Shown one piece after another: positions 1 through 8,676 of a DNA stretch of 64,000 bases. Source of the stretch: Qipengyuania sphaerica. Lineage in GTDB: Bacteria; Pseudomonadota; Alphaproteobacteria; Sphingomonadales; Sphingomonadaceae. The stretch spans positions 806,001-870,000 of the forward strand of contig NZ_JAIGNR010000001.1 in NCBI RefSeq assembly GCF_019711595.1, written 5' to 3'. The notes below the pieces were generated by a model. That model was not told the origin of the DNA. It saw only the letters and a program-made list of their open reading frames with translations, and did not search any database. The stretch's first letter is position 1; every line of letters starts with the position of its first letter. Made by a program: the position numbers and the translations under genes.

Positions 1-482
1 GCGAGCTGGAGTTCAGCTGGGAAGGGCTGGGCGCGGCGCTGACGCGGCTCAAGCGGATCGTGATGCAGGTGGATCGGCTCAAGGAAGACCTAGCCGGTGA
101 TCCGTCACACCAGAAGTTTGTGCCGATGCGCGAGAAGTTCGCAGCTGCCATCTCCGACGACCTCAATACCTCGGTGGCGCTGGTCGCGCTGGAAGAGGCG
201 CTGGCGGTCAAGAAAGTCGATGGCGGGGTGAAGCGCGCCGTGGTCGAGGAAATGGACCGCGTTTTGGGCCTCGACCTGTTCGGCCTGACCCGCGAGGCGC
301 TCCGCATCCGACCGAAGACTGCCGAAATTACCGAAGCCGAAATCGAGGCGGAAATCCTTCGCCGCAAAGACGCCAAGGTGGAGAAAGACTACGCCACTTC
401 GGACGCAATCCGCGCCAGCCTCGCCGCAAAGGGCGTCGAAGTGATGGACGGCGATCCGCTTGGCTGGGAGTGGAAGCTCTAG
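1..482 (+). CDS. cysS: Cysteinyl-tRNA synthetase, C-terminal part
   Basis: The window opens inside this gene; the frame is open from base 3 and only the last 159 codons or so are present. The protein charges tRNA-Cys with cysteine in the cytoplasm. What is visible is the helical DALR-type anticodon-binding region and the family's C-terminal tail: a stretch on limiting the number of modifications (DDLNTSVALVALEEAL), then a segment around RRKDAKVEKDYATSDAIRA and a final VEVMDGDPLGWEWKL-like ending, which is characteristic of CysS. The catalytic Rossmann fold and KMSKS loop lie outside the window. Its TAG stop lies inside a CTAG palindrome shared with the convergent oxygenase gene. Confidence 0.9.
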   Translation, partial: ELEFSWEGLGAALTRLKRIVMQVDRLKEDLAGDPSHQKFVPMREKFAAAISDDLNTSVALVALEEALAVKKVDGGVKRAVVEEMDRVLGLDLFGLTREALRIRPKTAEITEAEIEAEILRRKDAKVEKDYATSDAIRASLAAKGVEVMDGDPLGWEWKL

Positions 483-1123
483 GCCAGCCTCCGCCCGAGC
501 CAGCAGGTCAGCGCAAACCGTGCCTCGGCAAAGGGGGCATCGGGCTGGATCACCTTGCGCACCTCGTGCGGCGCGAAGCTGGGGAAGGCGACCAACCGGT
601 CGTTCAGCGGTTCGAACACCTGCTCATCGCCGCGCCCGAACAGCCCTCGCAGGACCAGTTCTCCACCTTCGAAGCGTGCTTCGGGCCGGTGCGCGTAATA
701 AGTCAGCGTCACGAGCCGGTCATAGCCGAGGAAGGCGCGGTTCCCGCCTGTGACCACATCCGAATGCGGCAGGAAAAAATCGCCATCGCGATGCGCGGAA
801 AGCGAGAACTGGTGGTGCGGCTCGGCAAGCGGCTCGATCCGTAGCTCTTCGAACACATTTCTTTCTGCGGCACGGGCAAGGAAGCGATCCGCGAGCGAGC
901 CAAGTTCGCCCTCGAAGCTCAGGCATCGCCGTGTTGCCGTGTCGAGTTCGCGCTCCACACCCGGCCGTGTCACCACCGCGCGCGCAAATTCGCTCTCGTG
1001 AGCCTCCGCGAAATCGCACAATTCCGCCGCGAAATCCGCGCCCATGAAACCGTCGACCAGCAGCACCGGAACCTGCGCGGTCTTGACGCGCGCACTCGCT
1101 TCGGGTTCGTCCGTTCTCGCCAT
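479..1123 (-). CDS. 2OG-Fe(II) oxygenase (prolyl 4-hydroxylase-like)
   Basis: A 214-residue protein with the double-stranded beta-helix signature of Fe(II)/2-oxoglutarate dioxygenases: the iron-binding HSD triad half at residues 120-122, an EGGEL strand near 152-156, the distal iron ligand His186 in a FPSFAPHEVRKV strand, and Arg202 as the probable 2-oxoglutarate contact. Substrate cannot be told from sequence; relatives hydroxylate proteins or small molecules. Only 14 bases separate its ATG from that of the divergent dehydrogenase, so its promoter must overlap the neighbour. It shares its stop codon bases with cysS. Confidence 0.8.
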   Translation of the reverse strand: MARTDEPEASARVKTAQVPVLLVDGFMGADFAAELCDFAEAHESEFARAVVTRPGVERELDTATRRCLSFEGELGSLADRFLARAAERNVFEELRIEPLAEPHHQFSLSAHRDGDFFLPHSDVVTGGNRAFLGYDRLVTLTYYAHRPEARFEGGELVLRGLFGRGDEQVFEPLNDRLVAFPSFAPHEVRKVIQPDAPFAEARFALTCWLGRRLA

Positions 1124-1137
1124 TGGAGAGACGCTAG

Positions 1138-2076
1138 ATGACCAAAGCCGTGATGTCTGCCCTGATCCGCCCGCTGGTAGAGCCGCGGCTGCCCGACTGG
1201 GTGGAGCCGCTATGGTTCATGTCGAAGGAGCAGGCGCTGGAGTTCGCTCCGGAAGCGGAGATCGGATGGTTCGACCTCAATGAAAAGGAGCCGATGGCCG
1301 AGATCGCCACCGCAGCGACCAATCTCAAATGGCTCAATTCGATCTATGCCGGGCTCGATTTCATGCCGCTCGACCTGCTGGCGGAGCGCGGTGTCACCGT
1401 GACCAATGGCGTCGGGATCAACGCGATCACTATCGCCGAATATGTCGTCATGCTGATGCTCGCCCATGCGAAGGGGTATCGCGAAGTAGTGCGCGCGCAG
1501 GACCGGAAGGAATGGCTGCTCGACAGCCCCGGCAAGCGCGAGTTGTCGGGCGAGCGAGTGCTGCTGCTCGGCCTCGGTGCGATCGGCAAGCTTATAAAGA
1601 CGCGGCTCGAGGCTTTCGACATGACCGTCGTCCCCGTGCGTCGTTCGGGCGGGCAAGGTGCGCTGCGCCCCGGCGAATGGCGCGAAAAGCTGGGCGAATT
1701 CGACTGGGTGATCCTCGCCGTCCCATCCACTGACGAGACCCGCCACATGATCGGCGAGATCGAGCTTGCCTCCATGCGCCCCAACGCGGTGCTGGTGAAC
1801 ATCGCGCGTGGCGATGTGGTGAAGCAGGACGACCTCGTCGCCGCGCTCGAGGCGAAGCGTATCGATGCCGCGCTGCTCGACGTCACCGATCCGGAGCCCT
1901 TGCCCGAGGATCACCCGCTATGGGGCCTCGACAACGCGCAGGTCACCATGCACCTCTCGGGCCGCGCGCAGACCAAGATGTTCCAACGCAGCGCCGACCG
2001 GTTTATCGAAAACCTCGAGCGCTGGCACAAGGGCGAGCCGGTTCAGCCGCAGATGGATCTGGCGGCGGGGTATTAA
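1138..2076 (+). CDS. D-2-hydroxyacid dehydrogenase (NAD-dependent)
   Basis: A 312-residue member of the D-isomer specific 2-hydroxyacid dehydrogenase family, which reduces 2-keto acids or oxidises D-2-hydroxy acids with NAD(P). The nucleotide-binding GLGAIG lies at residues 145-150. The catalytic trio is present as Arg224 (NIARGDVV), Glu253 (DPEPLPEDHPLW) and His272 (TMHLSG). The particular substrate is not deducible. The ATG is supported by GGAGAG seven to eight bases upstream. Its stop abuts the stop of the next, convergent gene without overlap. Confidence 0.88.
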   Translation: MTKAVMSALIRPLVEPRLPDWVEPLWFMSKEQALEFAPEAEIGWFDLNEKEPMAEIATAATNLKWLNSIYAGLDFMPLDLLAERGVTVTNGVGINAITIAEYVVMLMLAHAKGYREVVRAQDRKEWLLDSPGKRELSGERVLLLGLGAIGKLIKTRLEAFDMTVVPVRRSGGQGALRPGEWREKLGEFDWVILAVPSTDETRHMIGEIELASMRPNAVLVNIARGDVVKQDDLVAALEAKRIDAALLDVTDPEPLPEDHPLWGLDNAQVTMHLSGRAQTKMFQRSADRFIENLERWHKGEPVQPQMDLAAGY

Positions 2077-2430
2077 TCAGGCATCCTCCAGCAAGAGCAG
2101 GTCGCATTGCACCACCAGCCGCGGGCTGGGGGAGAGGCGGTGTTCCACTTCAACCACGCCCGCATCGGCGACCAGCTGGCCGGGGATCGCGAATTCGTGA
2201 TCGGGCAGGGTTGCCACGAAGCGCTCTCCTGCCTCCACCGCCTCATCGCCGGCGAACAATATCGACAGGCTGTGGCGCGTGCCGGCAAAAGTGATGCTGG
2301 CCCAGGCCCGCTCGGTGTGGGTGATGACCTGCCCATGATGCTCGCTCAGCTTGAGCATCGCTTTGCGGACCCGGTCGGCTGCCGATCGGCGAGAACGGGA
2401 CGGGCGAGGGGTTTTGTTATCATTGTACAT
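2077..2430 (-). CDS. Conserved hypothetical protein
   Basis: I do not recognise a named family. The 117-residue product begins with a basic stretch (about 25 residues rich in Arg and Ser) followed by a compact domain with strand-like segments such as WASITFAGTRHSLSILF and a C-terminal RLVVQCDLLLLEDA. There is no signal peptide or membrane segment. The start was placed at the ATG at 2430 because the upstream gene in the same direction ends eleven bases inside it, which suggests translational coupling. It probably forms an operon with the 70-residue protein upstream, both facing the S24-type repressor gene. Confidence 0.6.
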   Translation of the reverse strand: MYNDNKTPRPSRSRRSAADRVRKAMLKLSEHHGQVITHTERAWASITFAGTRHSLSILFAGDEAVEAGERFVATLPDHEFAIPGQLVADAGVVEVEHRLSPSPRLVVQCDLLLLEDA

Positions 2431-2632
2431 CCGGCAGCTCCCTTGAGAAATCGGCCCTTGCTGCATCGAAACCGGACATGAAGCCGCGGATGCGCGCCTC
2501 GGTCCCGCTGCGCGGTTCGCGGCCCATGCGCAGGTCCAGCACGAAGCGCGGATCATGCGCCGCAAGGCGGCCGAACTTCGTCGGCGGCATGTCATGTACG
2601 CGAAGGAATTTCTCTATCGAGCGGATCAGCAT
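2420..2632 (-). CDS. Small conserved hypothetical protein
   Basis: A 70-residue, charged, probably helical protein (MLIRSIEKFLRVHDMPPTKF at the N-terminus) with no recognisable catalytic motif. The KFLRVHDMPPTKFGRLAAHD region has the look of a short helix-turn-helix, but this is inference. A longer reading from 2698 exists; the start at 2632 is preferred because GGGGAG lies eight bases upstream. It overlaps the next gene by eleven bases and is divergent from the S24 repressor, with the TCCTA/TAGGA half-site array in between, so it is a likely target of that repressor. Confidence 0.6.
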   Translation of the reverse strand: MLIRSIEKFLRVHDMPPTKFGRLAAHDPRFVLDLRMGREPRSGTEARIRGFMSGFDAARADFSRELPDVQ

Positions 2633-2704
2633 TGCCAGGGCTCCCCATAGGCTTTGTCCAACTGGCGAATCGCTTCGCCTGTTCCCGATACGTTCCATTC
2701 GAAA

Positions 2705-2739
2705 TCCTACTTGTCTAGGAAAAATCCTATGCTATAGGA
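2705..2739. promoter_or_regulatory. Putative operator array, alternating TCCTA/TAGGA half-sites
   Basis: Between the divergent S24 repressor and the 70-residue gene lie four pentamers in alternating orientation: TCCTA at 2705, TAGGA at 2716, TCCTA at 2725 and TAGGA at 2735. Start-to-start spacing is 11, 9 and 10 bases, about one helical turn, as expected for dimers of a repressor binding side by side. The inner pair forms the palindrome TCCTAT-GCT-ATAGGA. Binding by the neighbouring regulator is inferred from position only. Confidence 0.55.
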
Positions 2740-2805
2740 ATTTTCTCGCATAGATCCTCCTGCACCTCCCGTTTCGGGACAATTCTGGAGGACGAAAGGA
2801 AGGAT

Positions 2806-3450
2806 GTGCCGTTGGCGGAGATGACCCCGGAACGCGAAAGGCTGGTCGAGCTGACCGAGCAGGCGCGCACGAGCCTGTCCTCGCTGTCCGCCATGTTGGG
2901 CCGTAATCCCAGTTACTTGCAGCAGTTCGTCCGCAAGGGCAGTCCGCGCAAGCTGGAGGAGGCCGACCGCCGCCGCCTCGCCGAATTCTTCGGCGTGGAC
3001 GAGGTCGAACTGGGCGCCGATCCCGACTTTCGGGCCCCGCGCGAATCGGAAGACTTCATTGCCGTCCCGCGCTTGCCTCTCGATGCCTCGGCGGGCCCAG
3101 GTGCCTTTTCTGCAGAGGAAATTTCCTTCGACTCGTTCCGCTTCTCTCGCCGATGGCTTCGCGAGATGGGCCTCGAAGGCGCCGACCTCACGGCCATCCG
3201 GGTAGAAGGAGACAGCATGGAGCCAACCTTGCGCAGCGGCGACGAGATCTTCGTCGACCGCCACAAGCGCAGCGGCGAGGGCATTCATGTCGTTCGCATC
3301 GGCGATGCGCTGCATGTCAAACAGGTACAGGCCAGCGCACCCGGTCGCATTTCCCTGATCAGCGCGAATGAAGCCTATGCCCCGATCGAGCTCGCGCGCG
3401 AGGAGGTCGAGGTGATCGGGAGAGTGGTGTGGAAGGGCGGCAGGATCTGA
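2806..3450 (+). CDS. S24-family LexA/CI-like transcriptional regulator
   Basis: A 214-residue protein with an N-terminal helix-turn-helix region (residues about 20-65, LSSLSAMLGRNPSYLQQFVR) and a C-terminal S24 peptidase-like domain with the nucleophile Ser137 in EGDSMEPTL and the general base Lys172 in ALHVKQV. Such proteins repress genes and often autocleave on DNA damage. A clear Ala-Gly cleavage site is not obvious, although SAGPG at 95-99 sits in the right linker. The GTG at 2806 follows GGAAGG; an in-frame ATG at 2821 is an alternative. It is not LexA itself. It probably autoregulates through the half-site array upstream. Confidence 0.82.
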   Translation: MPLAEMTPERERLVELTEQARTSLSSLSAMLGRNPSYLQQFVRKGSPRKLEEADRRRLAEFFGVDEVELGADPDFRAPRESEDFIAVPRLPLDASAGPGAFSAEEISFDSFRFSRRWLREMGLEGADLTAIRVEGDSMEPTLRSGDEIFVDRHKRSGEGIHVVRIGDALHVKQVQASAPGRISLISANEAYAPIELAREEVEVIGRVVWKGGRI

Positions 3451-3549
3451 CTTTCCGTCTTAGGAACAATCGCTTGGGGCAGCCGTATCACCTTCAACAC
3501 CCCGCATGAGGACGGAGATGGCGGGGCGAAAGCACAGGAGAGAGCCCCA

Positions 3550-3867
3550 ATGAACAAGTTCCTCATTCCCGCAACCCTCGCCAGCACAGTGCTGCTAGGT
3601 GGATGCGCCTCGCTCGGCGGCCTCGGAGGCCTGCTCGGCGGCGACGACTATGGATACAATGCTCGAGGTGATTTTGAAGCTGCAGCCGTTCGAGCTTGTG
3701 GCCAGGAAGCCTCTCGCTACGGCCGCGTCAGCATCCAGAACGTCGACCAACAGGGCCGGGACTATGTCTATGTCTACGGACGGATCGAAACGCGCGATTA
3801 TAACCGCGACGAATTCACCTGCGTGTTCCGCAATGACGGCCGGATTGTCGATTTCCAGACCCGTTAA
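3550..3867 (+). CDS. Small lipoprotein, function unknown
   Basis: A 105-residue protein with a typical lipoprotein signal: MNKFLIPATLASTVLL followed by the lipobox LGGC (Cys at residue 19). A glycine-rich linker follows, then a small beta-rich domain (VSIQNVDQQGRDYVYVYGRIETRDY) containing two cysteines that could form a disulfide. It would be anchored in the outer membrane or periplasmic face of the inner membrane. No named domain is recognised. It is transcribed alone, with about 100 bases of apparently unstructured sequence before it. Confidence 0.75.
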   Translation: MNKFLIPATLASTVLLGGCASLGGLGGLLGGDDYGYNARGDFEAAAVRACGQEASRYGRVSIQNVDQQGRDYVYVYGRIETRDYNRDEFTCVFRNDGRIVDFQTR

Positions 3868-3895
3868 AACCCCCGCACCAAGACCACCGCGCGCC

Positions 3896-4258
3896 TTATG
3901 ATGGCGTGCGGTGGTAGTCGTCGGACTGCAGCGTCATGATGTGGTCGGCGATGGTCGCAATGTCTTCCTCGTCCAGGTCGACGTCCATCTGAAGCGGATA
4001 GTTATGCGCATCGGACAGGAAGGCGACGAGCGTTTCGTGCGTTACGCCCGGGCTGTTGGCGATGTCCGCAAACCCGGGCGCCTGCGGGTTGGGTGATAAG
4101 CTGTCCGCCGTGACGGCATGGCAATCGCCGCAAATGGCGATCACGTAGACCGGAGCCTGCTCCGGCTCGTTCGAGGATGCGATCTGCGCTCCCGGGGCTT
4201 GATGCTGGCAACTTGCGGCCAGCATTCCGGCCAGCATCAAAGGGATAGAACGAAGCAT
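3896..4258 (-). CDS. Mono-haem cytochrome c, probable lipoprotein
   Basis: The 120-residue product has one haem-binding CxxCH motif (CGDCH, about residues 43-47) and a candidate distal Met ligand in YPLQMDVDL near residue 90, as in class I cytochromes c. The N-terminus, with MLAASC, reads as a lipobox (Cys17), which would anchor the cytochrome in the membrane facing the periplasm; a cleavable signal is the alternative. It is a candidate electron carrier, partner unknown. It is monocistronic, on the strand opposite both neighbours. Confidence 0.8.
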   Translation of the reverse strand: MLRSIPLMLAGMLAASCQHQAPGAQIASSNEPEQAPVYVIAICGDCHAVTADSLSPNPQAPGFADIANSPGVTHETLVAFLSDAHNYPLQMDVDLDEEDIATIADHIMTLQSDDYHRTPS

Positions 4259-4344
4259 CTGCGTGTCTCCTTGCCGGGACCGAATACCACATTCCAGGCA
4301 GTCGCACCTTGTTTCAGATCAAGAAGCAACGCATCTGTTGCGTC

Positions 4345-5022
4345 ATGACCGAAGCGACTACCAAACCTGCCACCCCTCCGATGAAAGCCGGCATCGTGCC
4401 GGTAACGCCGCTCCAGCAGAATTGCTCGCTGGTCTGGTGCACTGCGACGAACAAGGGCGCGCTGATCGATCCGGGCGGCGATCTCGACAAGCTCAAGGCG
4501 GCGGTCAAGCAGACCGGCGTGGAGCTCGAAAAAATCCTGATCACCCACGGCCACATCGACCATTGCGGCGAGGCGGGAATACTCGCGAAGGAACTGGGTC
4601 TCCCGATCGAAGGGCCGCATGAGGACGACCGTTTCTGGATCAGCCGTCTCGACGAGGACGGCGCGCGTTATGGCGTGAACGGACAGGTGTTCGAACCCGA
4701 CCGCTGGCTGGTCGATGGCGACACGGTGACAGTGGGCGACCTTACCCTCGAAGTCATTCATTGCCCGGGCCACACGCCCGGCCATGTCGTGTTCTTCCAC
4801 CGGCCGAGCAAGTTTGCCGTGGTCGGCGATGTGCTGTTTCAGGGCAGCATCGGGCGCACCGACTTCCCGATGGGCAACCACCAGGATTTGATCGACGCAA
4901 TCACCAAGAAACTGTGGCCGCTGGGGGACGATGTGACCTTCATCCCCGGTCACGGCCCCACCAGCACTTTCGGCCAAGAGCGCAAGACCAACGCCTTCGT
5001 CAGCGACGCGGCGCTGGCCTGA
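4345..5022 (+). CDS. MBL-fold metallo-hydrolase (glyoxalase II-like)
   Basis: A 225-residue metallo-beta-lactamase-fold enzyme with the full set of metal-binding motifs: THGHIDH (HxHxDH), HCPGHTPGH, GDVLFQGSIGRTD and the final FIPGHGP. The short form and the GSIGRTDFP segment resemble the YcbL/type II glyoxalase group that hydrolyses S-D-lactoylglutathione or related thioesters. No strong ribosome-binding site decides the start; ATG at 4345 is used, and ATG at 4381, closer to the first domain strand, is possible. It converges on the MAPEG gene six bases beyond its stop. Confidence 0.85.
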   Translation: MTEATTKPATPPMKAGIVPVTPLQQNCSLVWCTATNKGALIDPGGDLDKLKAAVKQTGVELEKILITHGHIDHCGEAGILAKELGLPIEGPHEDDRFWISRLDEDGARYGVNGQVFEPDRWLVDGDTVTVGDLTLEVIHCPGHTPGHVVFFHRPSKFAVVGDVLFQGSIGRTDFPMGNHQDLIDAITKKLWPLGDDVTFIPGHGPTSTFGQERKTNAFVSDAALA

Positions 5023-5028
5023 GCCGAC

Positions 5029-5430
5029 TTACATCACGCCGAGCGTAATCAGCACCGCGACCACCGCGAGGCCGAGCAGCGACAGCATGGTGATCAGCAC
5101 GCCGATCGGGCGCCCAACTGCGAACGTGCCGCCATCCATGCCGAGGCCATGCGCCACCCGGCCGAGCATGTAGATCGCCACGACCCATGCGAGCCATGGT
5201 TCGCCGCGTCCGGCAATCTCGATGGCTGCGACGAGGATCAGGAAGAAGGCAGTATTCTCAAGGAAATTGAGCTGCGCGCGCATTCGGGCGGTCAGCGGGC
5301 CGCCGGGACCGTCGTCGCCGATCGAAATCTTGGTCTTCGCGCGCATCTGGCCTGCGCGCAGGCCGAGCCAGATGTTGATAATTGCTGCTGCGGCGGCGGC
5401 GGTCAGCGTGACAGGCAATACGATACCCAT
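5029..5430 (-). CDS. MAPEG family membrane protein
   Basis: A 133-residue protein with four predicted membrane helices and the MAPEG arrangement: N-terminal helix then a basic loop (RAGQMRAKTK), the RAQLNFLENTAFFLI motif in the second helix, and two C-terminal helices. The family includes microsomal glutathione transferases and their bacterial relatives, which act on lipophilic electrophiles or peroxides. It is the first of three MAPEG proteins in the window; the other two are a tandem pair near 53 kb. The specific activity is unknown. Confidence 0.82.
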   Translation of the reverse strand: MGIVLPVTLTAAAAAAIINIWLGLRAGQMRAKTKISIGDDGPGGPLTARMRAQLNFLENTAFFLILVAAIEIAGRGEPWLAWVVAIYMLGRVAHGLGMDGGTFAVGRPIGVLITMLSLLGLAVVAVLITLGVM

Positions 5431-5522
5431 TGATCTTCTCCCTCGATTGCACCCTTGGGACAGGTGCTATGCCCCCGCATTGCGCGCGGCAATCGTGCCG
5501 GTCCGATTATCCTCCGCTACGC

Positions 5523-5550
5523 TTGCATCTTCCCGAAAAATCGCTATAGC
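5523..5550 (+). promoter_or_regulatory. Putative sigma70 promoter of rpmF-plsX-fabH
   Basis: TTGCAT at 5523-5528 and TATAGC at 5545-5550 are separated by 16 bases, a fair match to alphaproteobacterial housekeeping promoters, about 120 bases before the rpmF start. The 239-base gap between the MAPEG gene and rpmF holds no other feature I can support. Confidence 0.4.
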
Positions 5551-5669
5551 GCGCGCCTTCACCGTCACGGTCGGGAAATTCGTCGCCACCGCACTCTTGT
5601 GCGATGCCGGAGCTTCCCCTAGGGCGGCCACCGAAATTGACTGAAATTGTTTGAGGAACAGGTGCCGAG

Positions 5670-5852
5670 ATGGCCGTCCCCAAGAGAAAAGTATCGCCCC
5701 ACCGTCGCGGCAACCGTCGTGCGCATGATTCGCTCAAGGTCGAAGCTCATCACGAGTGCTCGAACTGTGGCGAGCTGAAGCGTCCGCACAACCTGTGCCC
5801 GCACTGCGGCTATTACAACGGGCGCGAAGTGCTCGCCCCCGAAGGTCTCTAA
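5670..5852 (+). CDS. rpmF: 50S ribosomal protein L32
   Basis: A 60-residue basic protein with the diagnostic N-terminus [20 protein letters not shown] and a zinc-binding pair of CxxC motifs, CSNC near residue 31 and CPHC near residue 44. It is a component of the large ribosomal subunit. The start is preceded by GAGGAACAGGTG. The position directly before plsX and fabH is the classic bacterial arrangement linking ribosome and fatty-acid synthesis genes. Confidence 0.97.
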   Translation: MAVPKRKVSPHRRGNRRAHDSLKVEAHHECSNCGELKRPHNLCPHCGYYNGREVLAPEGL

Positions 5853-5879
5853 GACCAATAGCTTGAACCGGAGAACGTC

Positions 5880-6917
5880 ATGAGTTTGCCGCGTATCGCT
5901 ATCGACGCGATGGGCGGGGATGAAGGCGTGCGCACCATGATCGAGGGCGCCGCGCTCGCGCGCAGGCGCCACGATCGATTCAAGTTCCTGCTGGTCGGCG
6001 ACGAGACGCGGATCAAGGCCGCGCTCGCAGACCACCCCGGCATGGCCGAAGCCAGCGAAATCCTCCACTGCGAGGACGTGGTCGCCGGTGACGAGAAACC
6101 TTCAAGGGCCCTGCGCCGCGCGAAGACCACCAGCATGGGCCTTGCGGTCGATGCGGTGAAGCGCGGCGAGGCGGGTGCTGCCGTTTCCGCCGGAAATACC
6201 GGCGCGCTTATGGCAATGAGCAAGCTCGCGCTGCGCACCATGCCCGGTCTCGACCGACCTGCGCTGGCGGCGCTGCTGCCGACGCTCGGCGATAACGACG
6301 TTATCATGCTCGACCTCGGCGCGAACCGTGAATGCGACGCGCGCAACCTCGTGCAGTTTGCCATCATGGGCGCGGCTTATTCGCGCATCGTGACCGGTCG
6401 CGAGCGCCCGCGAGTGCGCTTGCTCAACATCGGTACCGAAGAAACCAAGGGCACCGAGGATATCCAGGCCGCCGCGGATCGCCTTCGCGCAGCCGACACG
6501 CTCTCGATGGATTTCGAAGGCTATGTCGAAGCCGACAAGATCAATCGCGGCGAATGCGATGTGGTCGTGTGTGACGGTTTCTCGGGTAACATTGCCCTGA
6601 AGGCCATCGAAGGCGCGGCACGCTTCGTGACCGACCTGCTGCGCAGCGCATTCTCCTCTTCCTTCCGCTCGAAGGTGGGCTTCCTCGTCTCGCGGCCGGC
6701 GACCGAGCTGCTCAAGCATCATCTCGACCCGAATAACCACAATGGCGCGGTCTTCCTCGGCCTCAACGGCGTAGTGGTGAAGAGCCACGGCAGCGCCAAT
6801 GCCAAGGGCGTGGCCAATGCGGTGGAAGTCGCCGCCCGCCTGCTGGAAGACGACATCACCAACCGTATCGCGAAGGACCTCGGCGCGATCGATACCGAAA
6901 GCCTCGGCGCGAAATGA
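5880..6917 (+). CDS. plsX: Phosphate acyltransferase PlsX
   Basis: A 345-residue cytoplasmic or peripheral membrane enzyme that converts acyl-ACP and phosphate to acyl-phosphate, the first step of phospholipid synthesis through PlsY. Family hallmarks are [11 protein letters not shown] at the N-terminus, [12 protein letters not shown] near residue 100, [13 protein letters not shown] near residue 140, [11 protein letters not shown] near 182 and [11 protein letters not shown] near 230. The start is supported by GGAG seven bases upstream. Its TGA overlaps the ATG of fabH (ATGA), implying translational coupling. Confidence 0.97.
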   Translation: MSLPRIAIDAMGGDEGVRTMIEGAALARRRHDRFKFLLVGDETRIKAALADHPGMAEASEILHCEDVVAGDEKPSRALRRAKTTSMGLAVDAVKRGEAGAAVSAGNTGALMAMSKLALRTMPGLDRPALAALLPTLGDNDVIMLDLGANRECDARNLVQFAIMGAAYSRIVTGRERPRVRLLNIGTEETKGTEDIQAAADRLRAADTLSMDFEGYVEADKINRGECDVVVCDGFSGNIALKAIEGAARFVTDLLRSAFSSSFRSKVGFLVSRPATELLKHHLDPNNHNGAVFLGLNGVVVKSHGSANAKGVANAVEVAARLLEDDITNRIAKDLGAIDTESLGAK

Positions 6918-7879
6918 TCCGCGCGGTAATCACCGGCAGCGGCAGCGCGCTCCCGAAAAACTGCGTCACCAACGCGGATCTCGAGAGCAAGGTCGACACG
7001 ACCGACGAATGGATTGTCGAGCGCACCGGCATCCGCCAGCGCTATATCGCCGAGGACGGCGAGACGACGTCCAGCCTCGCCATCGAGGCATCGCGCAAGG
7101 CGCTTGCAGATGCGGGCGTGGATGCCGCCGAAATAGGCCTCATCATCCTCGCAACCGCAACGCCGGATCACACATTTCCCGCTACCGCTACGCAGGTCCA
7201 GCAGGCGCTCGGCTGCCGCGGCGGCGTGGCGTTCGACGTGGCCGCAGTCTGCTCGGGCTTCCTCTACGCACTGGGTACGGCGGAATCGCTGCTGCGCACC
7301 GGCATGGCCAAGAAGGCGCTGGTGATCGGTGCCGAGACATTCAGCCGCATCCTCGACTGGGAAGACCGCACGACCTGCGTGCTGTTCGGAGACGGCGCGG
7401 GCGCTGTCGTGCTCGAAGCGCAGGACGTGGCCGAAGACGGTCCCGGCATCCTTGCCACCCGGCTCCATGCAGACGGCGAGCACAAGGAACTGCTCTATGT
7501 CGACGGCGGACCGTCCACCACGGGCGAGGTCGGCAAGCTGCGCATGAAGGGGCGCGAGGTCTTCCGCCATGCCGTGGTCAACCTTGCCGAAGTGCTCGGC
7601 GAGGTGCTCGAGGATGCGGGTGTCACGGCGCAGGACATCGACTGGGTCGTCCCGCACCAGGCCAACGCGAGGATCCTCGATGCGACCGCACGCAAGCTGG
7701 GGCTTCCGGCGGAGAAAGTGATCGTCACCGTAGACCAGCATGCCAACACTTCGGCAGCATCGGTTCCGCTGGCTTTCGACGTTGCGCGCAAGGACGGCCG
7801 GATCAAATCCGGCGACCTCGTGATGTTCGAGGCGATGGGCGGCGGCTTCACCTGGGGCGCAAGTCTCGCCAGGGTATAA
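6914..7879 (+). CDS. fabH: Beta-ketoacyl-ACP synthase III
   Basis: A 321-residue condensing enzyme that joins acetyl-CoA (or another acyl-CoA) to malonyl-ACP to start fatty-acid synthesis. The catalytic triad is visible: Cys113 in AAVCSGF, His248 in VVPHQAN and Asn278 in [12 protein letters not shown]. The length is normal for FabH. It is translated from an ATGA overlap with plsX and followed after about 100 bases by ihfA. Confidence 0.96.
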   Translation: MIRAVITGSGSALPKNCVTNADLESKVDTTDEWIVERTGIRQRYIAEDGETTSSLAIEASRKALADAGVDAAEIGLIILATATPDHTFPATATQVQQALGCRGGVAFDVAAVCSGFLYALGTAESLLRTGMAKKALVIGAETFSRILDWEDRTTCVLFGDGAGAVVLEAQDVAEDGPGILATRLHADGEHKELLYVDGGPSTTGEVGKLRMKGREVFRHAVVNLAEVLGEVLEDAGVTAQDIDWVVPHQANARILDATARKLGLPAEKVIVTVDQHANTSAASVPLAFDVARKDGRIKSGDLVMFEAMGGGFTWGASLARV

Positions 7880-7982
7880 CTTTTGTTAGAAAAGTGCCCT
7901 GCGCGCGTTGCGGGAATCGGCCAAATACAGTACGTTGCTTGAGTCGCTGGAACCCAGGGTCGTGTCTGGGGAAGGATAAGTA

Positions 7983-8291
7983 ATGGATATGATGCGCTCC
8001 GTGGGTACGCTGACCCGCGCGGACCTCGCAGAAACAATTAACCGCAAGATGGGCTTGAGCCGGGCGGAATCGCTCGATCTCGTCGAAGAGATCCTCGCCA
8101 AGATGTGCGATGCGCTCGCCCGCGGTGAGAACGTCAAGATTTCGGGCTTCGGCAGCTTCGTTCTGCGCGACAAGAAGGAACGGATCGGCCGCAATCCCAA
8201 GACGGGTGTCGAAGTGCCGATCACCCCGCGCCGGGTGATGACTTTCCGCGCCAGCCAGCTGTTGAAAGAGCGAATCGCCAACAGTTATTGA
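7983..8291 (+). CDS. ihfA: Integration host factor subunit alpha
   Basis: A 102-residue HU/IHF-family protein that, with IHF-beta, bends DNA at specific sites for transcription, replication and recombination. [11 protein letters not shown] at the N-terminus, the [12 protein letters not shown] turn and the DNA-intercalating arm [17 protein letters not shown] are all diagnostic; the arm sequence favours the alpha subunit. The first few residues (MDMMRSV) contain two alternative ATG codons. GGAAGGA lies seven bases before the chosen start. The gene order fabH-ihfA-merR is conserved in alphaproteobacteria. Confidence 0.95.
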   Translation: MDMMRSVGTLTRADLAETINRKMGLSRAESLDLVEEILAKMCDALARGENVKISGFGSFVLRDKKERIGRNPKTGVEVPITPRRVMTFRASQLLKERIANSY

Positions 8292-8310
8292 AGCTGTTAG
8301 GGTCGCACCC

Positions 8311-8676
8311 ATGGCTCAGTTCGACGACCACAAGGAAGAAGGCGCTCTCCGCACGATCGGGGAGGTCGCCAGCGCGACCGGCATCAAGACGCATGTGCTG
8401 CGTTACTGGGAGCAGCAGTTTCCCCAATTGAAGCCCCTGAAGCGCAGCGGCGGGCGGCGGTACTACCGCGCAGAGGATGTGGCGCTGGTCGAACGGATCG
8501 ACCGGCTGGTCAATCGTGAAGGCTATACGCTGAAGGGCGCCAAGGCTGCGCTGCGCGGTGTGCCCGACAGCCAAGCTGCGGCTCAGGAGCCTGCCCGCGA
8601 GGCAGGGCTGGGCGGCGACGTGCTGGCGAAGCTCAAGGCAATTCGCGCCGACCTCAAAGCCGCGATTTCCGCTTAA
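8311..8676 (+). CDS. MerR-family transcriptional regulator
   Basis: A 121-residue protein with an N-terminal MerR winged helix-turn-helix (RTIGEVASATGIKTHVLRYWEQQF, about residues 14-37, then the wing SGGRRYYRAEDV) and a short, Ala-rich C-terminal helix lacking cysteine ligands. It is therefore not a metal sensor of the MerR/CueR type; its effector is unknown. The gene always accompanies ihfA in this group of bacteria. Its TAA stop lies in a TTAA palindrome shared with the convergent amidohydrolase. Confidence 0.9.
   Translation: MAQFDDHKEEGALRTIGEVASATGIKTHVLRYWEQQFPQLKPLKRSGGRRYYRAEDVALVERIDRLVNREGYTLKGAKAALRGVPDSQAAAQEPAREAGLGGDVLAKLKAIRADLKAAISA

Noticed and set aside
7880..7894. CTTTT-GTTAG-AAAAG inverted repeat after fabH as a terminator
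   Set aside because: The stem is only five weak pairs with no GC and no suitable U-run; it may just be chance.
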